64,000 nucleotides of DNA from Lachnospiraceae bacterium UBA3692 (lineage in GTDB: Bacteria > Bacillota > Clostridia > Lachnospirales > Lachnospiraceae): the NCBI GenBank assembly GCA_002372815.1, contig DFIR01000003.1, positions 9,995 to 73,994 of the forward strand. Direction: 5' to 3'. Position numbers and translations under genes: made by a program. This document shows, in pieces, positions 27,314-36,551 of the stretch. How positions within the stretch are numbered: the first letter of the stretch is position 1; each line of letters starts with the position of its first letter. The notes under the pieces were generated by a model. That model made no database searches, had not been told where the DNA came from, and was given only the letters and a program-made list of their open reading frames with translations.

Positions 27314-27371
27314 TTCAAAGTCTCAGTCAGGTACAGACCGGTTCATGCGGTCTGCTTTCCGCGGACAGACT

Positions 27372-27405
27372 GCCCCGTACAGATGATTCTGTGCGGGGCT
27401 CTTTT
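27372..27405 (+). terminator. Riboswitch expression-platform terminator
   Basis: An 11-bp stem (27372-27382 with 27389-27399, gccccgtacag with one G-U) is followed by tctttt at 27400-27405, about 60 nt after the FMN aptamer. Confidence 0.85.
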
Positions 27406-27559
27406 ATGCGGCGGACGGGTTTTGAAGGTCTCGGCATGAAAGAGGAGAGGACACGGACCGCGCGAGGCGCCGGTGCGGAACGCTGTCCGGCACCGCAGGC
27501 GGAGGCGCCCGCGGTGTGTCTGTCGCGCACAGCAGTATGTGCGGGAAAGGAAGGCAGTT

Positions 27560-28312
27560 ATGGGAAACGGACTTATGCAGGCAGTGGCGGACAACGCGGG
27601 CTTCGTGCTCGTGTGTCTCCTGACGGTCGTCATCCTCGTCGGCATCGCGTATGCCTTTGAGAAGGCCGCCGTATTGAAGAACGGGAGCCGGGAGCGCATC
27701 CTCGCGACGCGCAAGATCGTCATGATCGGCATGTTCAGCGCGGTCGCGGGCATCCTCTACTGCTTCGACTTCGGCGTCCCGTTCGCGCCCGGTTTCTACA
27801 AGGTGGACTTCAGCGAGCTGCCGGCGCTGATCGCCGGATTCGCCTTCGGACCGGTGGCGGGCGTGCTCGTGGAGTTCCTCAAGCAGGTCGTGAAGCTCCT
27901 GCTCAAGTCGACCAGCACGGCCTTCGTCGGGGACCTGGCCAACTTCCTGGTCGGCAGCATGCTGGTGCTGCCCGCGTCGATCATCTACCGGTTTAAGAAA
28001 TCACGCTCGACAGCTATGATCGCATGCACTGTCGGCACCGTCATCATGACCGTCTTCGGCACCTGGTTCAACGCGATCTACCTCCTGCCGACCTTCTCGA
28101 AGCTCTTCGGCATGCCGCTGGACGCCATCCTCGGGATGGGCACCGCGATCAATCCGAACGTGACGGACATCACGTCCTTCGTCATCTGGATGGTCGCGCC
28201 GCTGAACCTCCTCAAGGGCAGCGTGATCTCCGTCCTCACGATGCTGGTCTACAAGAAGATCAGCCCGATCATCAAGTACGGCGCCTCTGGACAGGAGAGC
28301 GCGACGGCCTGA
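27560..28312 (+). CDS. ribU: Riboflavin ECF transporter S component (RibU-like)
   Basis: Integral membrane protein of 250 residues, the substrate-binding subunit of an ECF importer that would work with a shared EcfAA'T module not found here. It has six or more hydrophobic segments and the family stretch KVDFSELPALIAGFAFGP, followed by GVLVEFLKQVVKLL. Its place behind an FMN riboswitch makes riboflavin the likely cargo. The ATG at 27560 has aaggaagg upstream; longer in-frame starts run into Arg-rich sequence and are unlikely. An extra N-terminal helix (about 14-35) precedes the usual core. Confidence 0.92.
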   Translation: MGNGLMQAVADNAGFVLVCLLTVVILVGIAYAFEKAAVLKNGSRERILATRKIVMIGMFSAVAGILYCFDFGVPFAPGFYKVDFSELPALIAGFAFGPVAGVLVEFLKQVVKLLLKSTSTAFVGDLANFLVGSMLVLPASIIYRFKKSRSTAMIACTVGTVIMTVFGTWFNAIYLLPTFSKLFGMPLDAILGMGTAINPNVTDITSFVIWMVAPLNLLKGSVISVLTMLVYKKISPIIKYGASGQESATA

Positions 28313-28345
28313 GCGGGGAGACCGCCCGTCGACATCGTATCACTG

Positions 28346-28384
28346 CAGCCGGCACAGCGGACATCGGAGCTGTGCCGGCTGTTT
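28346..28384 (+). terminator. Terminator of ribU
   Basis: A perfect 13-bp stem (28346-28358 with 28369-28381, cagccggcacagc) is followed by ttt. Confidence 0.8.
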
Positions 28385-28420
28385 CTGCGCGGGCCGAAGT
28401 GCCCTGCCGCACAATATGTC

Positions 28421-28449
28421 TTGTTCAGAGAGGCCGGAAAGCGTATAAT
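28421..28449 (+). promoter_or_regulatory. Promoter of the tsaE-tsaB-rimI-rnz-tsaD operon
   Basis: TTGTTC at 28421-28426, 17 bp, perfect TATAAT at 28444-28449, 35 nt before the tsaE start. Confidence 0.75.
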
Positions 28450-28484
28450 TAAATACTACTTTTTTCTGAAATGAGGGAATAACA

Positions 28485-28928
28485 TTGAGCAAGCAGATCA
28501 TGGAGAGCCACAGCCGGGAGGAGACCCTGGCGATCGGCAGGAAGCTCGGAGAGGCTGCGCAGGCCGGGGAGATCTACGCCCTGGCAGGGGACCTGGGGAC
28601 GGGCAAGACCGTCTTCTCGAAAGGCTTCGCGGAAGGGCTGGGCGTCACGGAGACGGTCAGCTCGCCGACGTTTACGATCCTGCAGATCTACGAGGACGGA
28701 CGGCTGCCGCTCTATCACTTTGATGTCTACCGGATCGAGGAGCCCGAGGAGATGGAAGAGGTCGGCCTCGACGAATATCTGGAGGGGGACGGCGTCTGCC
28801 TGATCGAGTGGCCGGAGCGGATCGCGGAGATGCTCCCGGCGCAGGTCCGCACGGTGCGGATCGAGAAGGACCCGGAGAGGGATCCCTCCTGGCGGCGCAT
28901 CACGATCTCGGATACAGAAGGAAACTGA
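28485..28928 (+). CDS. tsaE: tRNA t6A37 synthesis ATPase TsaE
   Basis: Protein of 147 residues, a P-loop ATPase that works with TsaB and TsaD to make N6-threonylcarbamoyladenosine at position 37 of ANN-decoding tRNAs. It has Walker A GDLGTGKT near 36-43, the family block SSPTFTILQIYE and the Walker-B-like HFDVYRIE. The start is TTG at 28485 with gaggg 7 nt upstream. TsaB follows 17 nt after the stop. Confidence 0.95.
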   Translation: MSKQIMESHSREETLAIGRKLGEAAQAGEIYALAGDLGTGKTVFSKGFAEGLGVTETVSSPTFTILQIYEDGRLPLYHFDVYRIEEPEEMEEVGLDEYLEGDGVCLIEWPERIAEMLPAQVRTVRIEKDPERDPSWRRITISDTEGN

Positions 28929-28945
28929 AAGGAATGTTCACGGAT

Positions 28946-29713
28946 ATGAAGATCTTTGCGATCGAAGCCTCCGGGCCGGTGGCGGCGTGCGCGCTGCTGG
29001 ACGGGGAGACACTTGTCGCGGAATACAGCGTGCAGTTTCAGAAGAAACACTCACAGAGCCTCGTGCCGATGATGGCGGCGGTCCGGGACCTCGTAGGCCT
29101 GGATCTCAAGGAGATCGATGCCATCGCCATCACGGAGGGACCGGGATCCTTCACGGGACTCCGGATCGGGGCGGCCACGGCCAAGGGCCTCGGACTGGCG
29201 ATCGAAAGACCGATCCTGCCGGTGCCTACGGTGGACGCCATCGCCTGCAACATGTGGGGCGCGAGAGGGCTCGTATGCCCCATGATGGACGCGCGCCGGC
29301 AGCAGGTCTACACCGGGATCTACCGGTTCCCGGTGGGCGGCGGAGAGCAGACAGCGCCGACGGGCGGCATGGAGATCCTGTACCCGCAGTGCGTGACCGA
29401 CCTGGAGGTCATCCTGGATAAAGTCATGGAGATCGCGGCGGAGACAGGCGAGACGGAGGTCACCCTGCTCGGAGACGGTGTGCCGGTGTACGGCGCCCGC
29501 GCCATGGAGATCCTCGACGGGAAGCTCACCTGCCGGTTCGCGCCGCCGCACATGTCGAGACAGCGGGCCGCCGCGACGGCGGTGCGCGCCGCGCAGATCT
29601 ATGCGGAGCAAGGCGCGTCCTGCCTCGTGCCGGCCGACGATTTCCGGCCGGTCTACCTGCGCCTGTCGCAGGCGGAGCAGGAGCACAGCGAGCGAAGGGA
29701 CTACCGCATATGA
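28946..29713 (+). CDS. tsaB: tRNA t6A37 synthesis protein TsaB
   Basis: Protein of 255 residues, the ASKHA-fold partner that binds TsaD. It has the N-terminal FAIEASGPVAACAL (like the family's ILaIDTS), the HSQSLVPMM motif and the hallmark ITEGPGSFTGLRIG near 68-81, followed by GLGLAIERPILPV. The start at 28946 is chosen by alignment; an ATG 12 nt upstream is also possible. The end overlaps rimI by 4 nt (ATGA). Confidence 0.95.
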   Translation: MKIFAIEASGPVAACALLDGETLVAEYSVQFQKKHSQSLVPMMAAVRDLVGLDLKEIDAIAITEGPGSFTGLRIGAATAKGLGLAIERPILPVPTVDAIACNMWGARGLVCPMMDARRQQVYTGIYRFPVGGGEQTAPTGGMEILYPQCVTDLEVILDKVMEIAAETGETEVTLLGDGVPVYGARAMEILDGKLTCRFAPPHMSRQRAAATAVRAAQIYAEQGASCLVPADDFRPVYLRLSQAEQEHSERRDYRI

Positions 29714-30183
29714 TCGGGGGTGAGAACGTCCGGATCGAGGCGATGACGATGGCGGACCTGGACGGCGCGCTGGCCGTGGAGCAGGCCTGCTTCCGGGACG
29801 CCTGGTCCAGAGAAGTGTATCACGCGACGCTGCTGCTGCCGTATGTGCGGTATTTTGCCGCGAAGGACGGAGACGGGCAGGTGGTCGGGACACTCGGCCT
29901 GCGCCTGATCGCCGGCGAGGGCGAGATCACGAACGTGGCGGTCCTGCCCCGGTGGCGGGGCCTGGGGATCGCCGGCAGGATGATGGAAGCGGCCCTGCGG
30001 GAAGGCGGAGAGAACGGACTCGAGGCCTACACGCTGGAAGTGCGCGCCTCCAACCGGGCGGCGATCGCGGTCTATGAGCGCTGCGGGTTCCGCACGGAAG
30101 GGATCCGGAGAGACTTCTATACAGAGCCCAGGGAGGATGCCCTCATCATGTGGCTCAGAAAAGGAAAGACGGTACAGCTATGA
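29710..30183 (+). CDS. rimI: Ribosomal-protein-alanine N-acetyltransferase-like protein
   Basis: GNAT acetyltransferase of 157 residues that would acetylate the N-terminus of ribosomal protein S18 or another protein. The acetyl-CoA binding motif A lies at ITNVAVLPRWRGLGIAGRMM (residues ~77-97) and the C-terminal VRASNRAAIAVYERCGFR is typical of RimI. It overlaps both neighbours by 4 nt (ATGA) inside the t6A operon, which is its usual position in Firmicutes. Confidence 0.92.
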   Translation: MIGGENVRIEAMTMADLDGALAVEQACFRDAWSREVYHATLLLPYVRYFAAKDGDGQVVGTLGLRLIAGEGEITNVAVLPRWRGLGIAGRMMEAALREGGENGLEAYTLEVRASNRAAIAVYERCGFRTEGIRRDFYTEPREDALIMWLRKGKTVQL

Positions 30184-31109
30184 TCGATTGCTGTCTTCTG
30201 GGGACAGGCGGGATGATGCCCCTGCCCTATCGATACCTGACCGCGCTGATGGTGCGGTACAACGGCCGGCAGATCCTGGTGGACTGCGGCGAGGGGACCC
30301 AGGTCGCAATGAAGAAGAAAGGGTGGAGCGCCAAGCCCATCGACGTGATCCTGTTCACCCATTTTCACGCGGATCACATCAGCGGGCTGCCGGGGCTCCT
30401 GCTCACCATGGGCAATGCCGAGCGTACGGAACCGCTCCTGTTGGTCGGCCCCAAGGGCCTGGAGCGGGTGGTCACTTCGCTGCGCGTGATCTGTCCGGAG
30501 CTGCCTTTTGAGCTGCAGTTCCGGGAACTCGGCGAGCAGGAGGAGGAATTCACGCTGCCCGGCGAGAAGGATCTGCGCATCCGCGCCTTCCGGGTCCGCC
30601 ATTCGGTGACCTGCTACGGCTACAGCTTCCGTCTGGACAGGGCGGGACGCTTCCATCCGGAGAAGGCGGAGGCACTGGGGATCCCGAAGCCTTTCTGGGG
30701 ACGCCTGCAGAAGGGCGAGACGATCGTCACGGAGAGCGGCACGCTGACGCCCGACCTCGTCATGGGGCCGGCCCGGAAGGGGATCCACGTGACCTACTGC
30801 ACCGACACGCGCCCCTGCGCGGTCATCACGGAGGAGGCCCGCGGTGCGGATCTCTTCATCTGCGAGGGCATGTACGGTGAGGATGAGAAGCTCGGGAAGG
30901 CCAAGGAGAACCGGCACATGACCTTCCGGGAGGCCGCACAGATCGGCCGGGAGGCACAGCCGGCGCGCATGTGGCTCACCCACTACAGCCCGGCGCTCGT
31001 AAGGCCGGAGCCCTTCATGCCGATGGTCCGGGAGATCTTCCCGGTCTGCGAGGAGGGCAAGGACGGGAAGTCCATTACGCTTGGATTTGCTGAGGAGAAT
31101 CAGGAATGA
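30180..31109 (+). CDS. rnz: Ribonuclease Z-like metallo-beta-lactamase-fold nuclease
   Basis: Protein of 309 residues. The zinc motif THFHADH is in place, with a downstream CDTRP-like aspartate region (YCTDTRPC) and a final histidine in WLTHYSPAL. RNase Z cuts the 3' trailer of tRNA precursors. It overlaps rimI by 4 nt and tsaD by 4 nt, so it is translated with the t6A genes, which links tRNA end processing and modification in one operon. The insertion of this gene between rimI and tsaD is an order variant compared with the common tsaE-B-rimI-D. Confidence 0.93.
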   Translation: MIDCCLLGTGGMMPLPYRYLTALMVRYNGRQILVDCGEGTQVAMKKKGWSAKPIDVILFTHFHADHISGLPGLLLTMGNAERTEPLLLVGPKGLERVVTSLRVICPELPFELQFRELGEQEEEFTLPGEKDLRIRAFRVRHSVTCYGYSFRLDRAGRFHPEKAEALGIPKPFWGRLQKGETIVTESGTLTPDLVMGPARKGIHVTYCTDTRPCAVITEEARGADLFICEGMYGEDEKLGKAKENRHMTFREAAQIGREAQPARMWLTHYSPALVRPEPFMPMVREIFPVCEEGKDGKSITLGFAEENQE

Positions 31110-32131
31110 ATGGAACAGAGACCGCGATCCTGGCGATCGAATCGAGCTGTGACGAGACGGCGGCGGCCGTCGTTGTGAACGGGCGCACCGTCCTTTCCAA
31201 CGTGATCTCGTCCCAGATCGATATCCACACGCTCTACGGGGGCGTGGTGCCGGAGATCGCTTCGAGAAAACATGTGGAGCGCATCAACCAGGTGATCCGG
31301 CAGGCGCTGGCGGAAGCCGGCAGGACACTGCAGGACATCGACGCCGTGGCCGTCACCTACGGCCCCGGGCTGGTGGGACCGCTCCTGATCGGCGTGTCGG
31401 CGGCCAAGGCGCTGAGCTTCGCCACCGGACTGCCGCTGATCGGCGTACACCACATCGAAGGACACATCTGCGCGAATTACATCGCCGCGCCGGAACTCGA
31501 GCCGCCCTTCGGCTGCCTGGTCGTCTCGGGCGGCCACACCCACCTCGTCCTGGTGAAGGACTACGGCGAGTACGAGATCCTGGGGAAGACGCAGGATGAC
31601 GCCGCCGGGGAAGCCTTCGACAAGGTCGCGAGGGAGATCGGCCTGGGCTATCCGGGCGGTCCCAAGATCGACCGCGTCTCCAAAGAGGGGGATCCGCAGG
31701 CCATCGTTTTCCCCAGGGGCAAGGTGGCGGGATCCGTCTATGATTTCAGCTTCAGCGGCCTGAAGTCCTCCGTCCTGAACTACCTGAACAGCTGCCGGAT
31801 GAAGGGGGAGGAGATCTCCGTGCCCGACGTGGCGGCTTCCTTCCAGCAGTCGGTGGTGGACGTCCTCGTCTCCCACGCCATGACGGCCGTCGAGGAGTTC
31901 GGGCTGACCAGACTGGCGCTGGCGGGCGGCGTCGCGTCCAACTCGGCGCTGCGCGCCGCGATGCAGGAGGCCTGCAGTGAGAAGAACGTGCAGTTCTTCT
32001 GTCCGCCGCCCATCCTCTGCACCGACAACGCGGCGATGATCGGAAGCGCCGCCTACTACGAATTCATCCGCGGAAACGTGAGCGGACTGGACCTGAACGC
32101 CCGGCCCGCACTGCGGCTCGGCAGCCGCTGA
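31106..32131 (+). CDS. tsaD: tRNA N6-adenosine threonylcarbamoyltransferase TsaD
   Basis: Protein of 341 residues, the catalytic subunit transferring the threonylcarbamoyl group to A37 of tRNA. It has the ASKHA start [16 protein letters not shown], the metal-binding pair H116/H120 in [10 protein letters not shown], the phosphate motif [10 protein letters not shown], and [13 protein letters not shown]. Length is normal. It is the last gene of the five-gene overlapped operon. Confidence 0.96.
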   Translation: MNGTETAILAIESSCDETAAAVVVNGRTVLSNVISSQIDIHTLYGGVVPEIASRKHVERINQVIRQALAEAGRTLQDIDAVAVTYGPGLVGPLLIGVSAAKALSFATGLPLIGVHHIEGHICANYIAAPELEPPFGCLVVSGGHTHLVLVKDYGEYEILGKTQDDAAGEAFDKVAREIGLGYPGGPKIDRVSKEGDPQAIVFPRGKVAGSVYDFSFSGLKSSVLNYLNSCRMKGEEISVPDVAASFQQSVVDVLVSHAMTAVEEFGLTRLALAGGVASNSALRAAMQEACSEKNVQFFCPPPILCTDNAAMIGSAAYYEFIRGNVSGLDLNARPALRLGSR

Positions 32132-32217
32132 CAGACGGGGAACACGGCCCGGACGGACCCCCGGGACGACACAAGCCCCGGACGACACGCCCCGACGGAC
32201 GAAGAGAGGAACGAGCG

Positions 32218-32949
32218 ATGTATGACAGACGATGCACCGCACTGGTGCTGGCGGCCGGCAGCGGCCGCAGGATGGGCGCGGAAGTGCCCAAGCAGTACAT
32301 GGATCTCGGAGGAGCGCCGCTCTTCACACACGCTTACCGGCGCATGGAGGCGTCCCCGGTGATCAGCGATATCGTGCTGGTCGTCCCGGACGGCGATGAA
32401 ACCTGCGCCCGCGCCTGCCTCTCGGAGCAGGGACTCGGGGCGAAGCTCCGGGCGGTCACGGCCGGCGGGGCGGAGCGGTACGACAGCGTCGCCGGAGGTC
32501 TGGAAGCTGTGACGTGGCCCTGCGATATCGTCTTCATCCAGGACGGCGCGAGACCGTTTCCGGAGGAGACTTTTCTCAGGGACCTGTACGACGCGGTCGC
32601 TGTGGAAGGCGCCGACGGCGCCGTGGCGGCGGTACCGGTCAAGGATACGATCAAGGTCAGCGACGCGGAGGGCTGTGCCGTCTCCACGCCGGACCGGCGC
32701 ACACTGTGGCAGGTGCAGACGCCCCAGGTCTTCCCGTTCGGGATGATCCGGGACGCCTACCGGCAGCTGCCGGCGCGCAGGAGCCCGGAGGGAACGATCG
32801 ACGGCAGGCAGGTCACCGACGACGCGATGGTCGCCGAGGCTGTCTGCGGCGCCAGGATCCGCCTCGTCACGGCCTCCTACCGCAACCTGAAAGTGACGAC
32901 GCCGGAGGACCTGCTGATCGCGGAGGCGTTTATACGGAGCGGCATCTGA
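32218..32949 (+). CDS. ispD: 2-C-methyl-D-erythritol 4-phosphate cytidylyltransferase
   Basis: Protein of 243 residues that activates MEP with CTP in the non-mevalonate isoprenoid pathway. The nucleotide-binding start ALVLAAGSGRRMG with PKQYM (residues ~9-30), the central IQDGARPF and the late DDAMVAEAV are the family signatures. RBS agaggaac is 7 nt before the ATG. The 86-nt gap before it holds repeated cggacga-type GC-rich sequence and no clear terminator. Confidence 0.94.
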   Translation: MYDRRCTALVLAAGSGRRMGAEVPKQYMDLGGAPLFTHAYRRMEASPVISDIVLVVPDGDETCARACLSEQGLGAKLRAVTAGGAERYDSVAGGLEAVTWPCDIVFIQDGARPFPEETFLRDLYDAVAVEGADGAVAAVPVKDTIKVSDAEGCAVSTPDRRTLWQVQTPQVFPFGMIRDAYRQLPARRSPEGTIDGRQVTDDAMVAEAVCGARIRLVTASYRNLKVTTPEDLLIAEAFIRSGI

Positions 32950-32997
32950 GGCGGCATCATAGACGGAATCTGAGGCTGAATATCCGGAGGGACCGGC

Positions 32998-35900
32998 ATG
33001 TCTTTTGTCCATCTGCATGTGCATACAGAATATTCTCTGCTGGACGGGTCCAACAAGATCTCCGAATACGTCCGGAGAGTGAAGGAACTCGGCATGAACG
33101 CCGCGGCGATCACCGACCACGGCGTGATGTACGGCGTCATCGACTTCTACAAGGCCTGCCGGGCGGAGGGCATCAAGCCGCTGCTCGGCTGTGAGGTCTA
33201 CGTCGCCCCGGGCTCCCGCTTCGACCGGGAGAAAAGCGCCGGGGACGACCGCTACTACCACCTGATCCTGCTCGCGGAGAACAACAAGGGTTACGAGAAC
33301 CTCGTGAAGATCGTGAGCCGCTCGTTCACGGAAGGCTATTACTACAAGCCCCGCGTGGACATGGATCTGCTCAGGGAATTCCACGAAGGGATCATCGCCT
33401 CCTCCGCCTGCCTGGCCGGCGAGGTGGCGCGCAGCCTCGTGCGCGGCAATGACGCGGAGGCGGAAGAGGCCGCCCTGCGCCTGCAGGAGATCTTCGGGGA
33501 GGGCAATTTCTTCCTGGAGCTGCAGGATCACGGGTACAAGGACCAGCAGACGGTCAACGCCGGCCTCCTGCGGATGCACCGGAAGCTCGGCATCCCGCTG
33601 ATCGCCACCAACGACGTCCACTACACCTACGCGCAGGACGCGGAGCCCCACGACATCCTCCTGTGCATCCAGACCGGCAAGAAGCTCTCCGACGAGGACC
33701 GCATGCGCTACGAGGGCGGCCAGTTCTACATCAAGAGCGAGGAGGAGATGCGCGCGCTCTTCCCCTACGCCGCGGAGGCGCTCGAAAACACGCAGAAGAT
33801 CGCGGACCGCTGCAGCGTCGAGATCGAATTCGGCGTGACCAAGCTCCCGCATTTCGACGTGCCGGAGGGCTACGACTCCTGGACCTACCTGAACAAACTG
33901 TGTGAGGACGGCCTGCGCGAGCGCTACCCGGACGCCGGGGATGACCTCCGGGAGCGGATGCGCTACGAACTGGACACGATCCGCAGGATGGGATACGTGG
34001 ACTACTTCCTCATCGTGTGGGACTATATCAACTATTCGCGGGAGCACGGGATCATCGTCGGGCCGGGCAGAGGCAGCGCCGCCGGCAGCATCGTCTCGTA
34101 CTGCCTGCACATCACCGATATCGACCCGATCCGCTACAGCCTGCTGTTCGAGCGCTTCCTGAACCCGGAGCGCGTGTCCATGCCCGATATCGACGTGGAC
34201 TTCTGCTATGAGAGACGCGGAGAGGTCATCCAGTACGTCACGGACAAATACGGGGCGGACCGCGTCATGCAGATCGTGACCTTCGGTACGCTCGCCGCGA
34301 GAGGCGTGCTGCGCGACGTCGGCCGCGTGATGGACCTCCCCTACGGCTTCGTGGACAGCATCGCCAAGATGGTGCCCAACGAGCTCGGCATCACGCTGGA
34401 CAAGGCCCTGAGCATGAACCCGGACCTCAAGAAGGCGTACGAGGGAGATGAAAGAGTCAGGCGCCTCCTCGACATGTCCAGACGCCTGGAGGGCCTGCCC
34501 CGCCACACGTCCGTCCACGCCGCCGGCGTGGTCATCTGTTCGGAGCCCGCCGAGGACCTCGTGCCGCTGGCGCGGGCCCAGGACGGCAGCACGACCACCC
34601 AGTTCACGATGACGACGATCGAGGAGCTGGGACTGCTCAAGATGGACTTCCTGGGACTCCGGACCCTCACGGTGCTGCAGAATGCCGCCCGCATGGCACA
34701 GGTCCGCCTGGAGGACATCCCTTACGACGATCCTGCCGTCTACGCCTCCCTGTCGACCGGACACACGGACGGCGTGTTCCAGCTGGAAAGCGGCGGCATG
34801 CAGAACTTCATGAAGGAGCTGCGCCCGCAGAACCTGGAGGACGTGATCGCCGGCATCTCGCTCTACCGCCCCGGGCCGATGGACTTCATCCCCCGGTATA
34901 TCCAGGGCAAGAACCACCCCGAATCCATCACCTACGCCTGCCCGGAGCTCATCCCGATCCTGGAGCCCACCTACGGCTGCATCGTCTACCAGGAGCAGGT
35001 CATGCAGATCGTCCGCGACCTCGGCGGCTACACACTGGGCCGCAGCGACCTCGTGCGCCGCGCGATGAGCAAGAAGAAGCAGAAGGTCATGGAGGAGGAG
35101 CGCCGCAACTTCATCTACGGCAATCCGGAAGAGGGCGTCCCCGGCTGCGTCGCGCGCGGTATCAGCGCGGAGGTGGCCAGCGGGATCTACGACACGATGA
35201 TGGACTTCGCCAAGTACGCCTTCAACAAGTCCCACGCCGCCTGCTACGCGGTGGTCGCCTACCAGACGGCCTGGCTGAAATACTACTATCCGAAGGAGTT
35301 CATGGCGGCACTGATGACGTCCGTGATCGACTTCTCCACCAAGGTCGCCGGCTATATCCTGACCTGCCGGAGCATGGGCATCCGGCTCCTTCCGCCGGAC
35401 ATCAACGAGGGCGAGGCGGGCTTCTCCGTGTCCGGGGACGCGATCCGCTACGGCCTGACGGCGATCAAAGGGATCGGGCGCCCCGTCATCGACGCCATCC
35501 TGCAGGAGCGCCGCGGGCGCGGGCCCTTCAAGGACCTCCGCGACTTCCTCAGCCGTATGACCGGCAGCGGGAGGGACCTGAACCGCCGCGCGATCGAGAA
35601 CTTCATCAAAGCCGGCGCCCTGGACTGCCTGGGCGGCAACCGCCGGCAGCTTATGACCGCCTACGAGCGGATCCTGGACGAACTGCAGGCCTCCAAGAAG
35701 AACGAGATGGCCGGGCAGATGAGCCTGTTCGAACTGGTCCCGGAGGAGGAGCGGTCCACCTTCTACGTGCAGCTCCCCCAGGTCAGCGAATACACACGGG
35801 AGCAGAAGCTGGCCTTTGAGAAGGAGGTCCTCGGCATCTATGTCAGCGGCCACCCGCTGGAGGAGTACGAGGGACTCTGGAAACGCCACGTGTCCCACCG

Positions 35901-36435
35901 CGCTTCGGACCTGCTGATCGACGAGGAGACAGGCGCCGTGCGCGCCCCGGACGGCGAGCGCGCGACCATCGGCGGCATGATCACGGAGAAGAAGATCAAG
36001 TACACCAAGAACAACAAGATCATGGCCTTCCTCACCCTCGAGGACCTGACCGGGAGCGTGGAGGTCATCGTCTTCCCGAAGACCTACGAGGAGTACGCGG
36101 AGGACCTGGAGGAGGACGCCAAGGTCTTCCTGACAGGGCGGATCTCCGTGGAGGAGGAGCGCGACGGCAAGCTGATCTGCGAGAAAGTCGTCCGCTTCGC
36201 CGACGTCCCGCGGACACTGTGGGTCCGGTTCCCGGATCCGGAGGCTTATAAAGCCGGGTCAAAGCAGCTGTACCAGGCCATCGAGGAGAACGGCGGCAGG
36301 GACAAGGTCGTGATCTACATCGAGAAGCCGCGCCTGCGCAAGCAGCTGCCGCCGGGCCAGGGCGTCCGCGCGGACAGGCCCCTTCTCGACACGCTGACCG
36401 CCTTGTTCGGGGAGAAGAACGTTGTCCTGAACTGA
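32998..36435 (+). CDS. dnaE: DNA polymerase III alpha subunit (DnaE)
   Basis: Replicative polymerase of 1145 residues. The N-terminal PHP domain begins with FVHLHVHTEYSLLDG and AAAITDHGVMYG. The catalytic palm contains GPGRGSAAGSIVSYC and PDIDVDFCYERR (catalytic Asp near 397 and 399). Further on are the fingers (ALMTSVIDF region), a helix-hairpin-helix (about 830-860) and a C-terminal OB fold (about 985-1060, ATIGGMITEKKIKYTKNN). Length fits the DnaE1 class of Firmicutes. A 48-nt gap separates it from ispD. Confidence 0.97.
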   Translation: MSFVHLHVHTEYSLLDGSNKISEYVRRVKELGMNAAAITDHGVMYGVIDFYKACRAEGIKPLLGCEVYVAPGSRFDREKSAGDDRYYHLILLAENNKGYENLVKIVSRSFTEGYYYKPRVDMDLLREFHEGIIASSACLAGEVARSLVRGNDAEAEEAALRLQEIFGEGNFFLELQDHGYKDQQTVNAGLLRMHRKLGIPLIATNDVHYTYAQDAEPHDILLCIQTGKKLSDEDRMRYEGGQFYIKSEEEMRALFPYAAEALENTQKIADRCSVEIEFGVTKLPHFDVPEGYDSWTYLNKLCEDGLRERYPDAGDDLRERMRYELDTIRRMGYVDYFLIVWDYINYSREHGIIVGPGRGSAAGSIVSYCLHITDIDPIRYSLLFERFLNPERVSMPDIDVDFCYERRGEVIQYVTDKYGADRVMQIVTFGTLAARGVLRDVGRVMDLPYGFVDSIAKMVPNELGITLDKALSMNPDLKKAYEGDERVRRLLDMSRRLEGLPRHTSVHAAGVVICSEPAEDLVPLARAQDGSTTTQFTMTTIEELGLLKMDFLGLRTLTVLQNAARMAQVRLEDIPYDDPAVYASLSTGHTDGVFQLESGGMQNFMKELRPQNLEDVIAGISLYRPGPMDFIPRYIQGKNHPESITYACPELIPILEPTYGCIVYQEQVMQIVRDLGGYTLGRSDLVRRAMSKKKQKVMEEERRNFIYGNPEEGVPGCVARGISAEVASGIYDTMMDFAKYAFNKSHAACYAVVAYQTAWLKYYYPKEFMAALMTSVIDFSTKVAGYILTCRSMGIRLLPPDINEGEAGFSVSGDAIRYGLTAIKGIGRPVIDAILQERRGRGPFKDLRDFLSRMTGSGRDLNRRAIENFIKAGALDCLGGNRRQLMTAYERILDELQASKKNEMAGQMSLFELVPEEERSTFYVQLPQVSEYTREQKLAFEKEVLGIYVSGHPLEEYEGLWKRHVSHRASDLLIDEETGAVRAPDGERATIGGMITEKKIKYTKNNKIMAFLTLEDLTGSVEVIVFPKTYEEYAEDLEEDAKVFLTGRISVEEERDGKLICEKVVRFADVPRTLWVRFPDPEAYKAGSKQLYQAIEENGGRDKVVIYIEKPRLRKQLPPGQGVRADRPLLDTLTALFGEKNVVLN

Positions 36436-36457
36436 GGGCGGCGCCGGGCATCCTCCA

Positions 36458-36486
36458 TTGCAATCGGGTCATCTTTGTAATAAAAT
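36458..36486 (+). promoter_or_regulatory. Promoter of pfkA
   Basis: TTGCAA at 36458-36463, 17 bp, TAAAAT at 36481-36486, 65 nt before the start. Confidence 0.65.
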
Positions 36487-36551
36487 ATCGGTAATACATC
36501 CGGTTATGCTTGCAGACGGTACGTTCTATCCAGTACAGGCGGGAGGCAGAT

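Noticed and set aside
32056..35898. 1280-codon antisense frame opposite dnaE and ispD
   Set aside because: A high-GC shadow: the sense strand encodes clear DnaE and IspD motifs, and the antisense protein has no recognisable domains.
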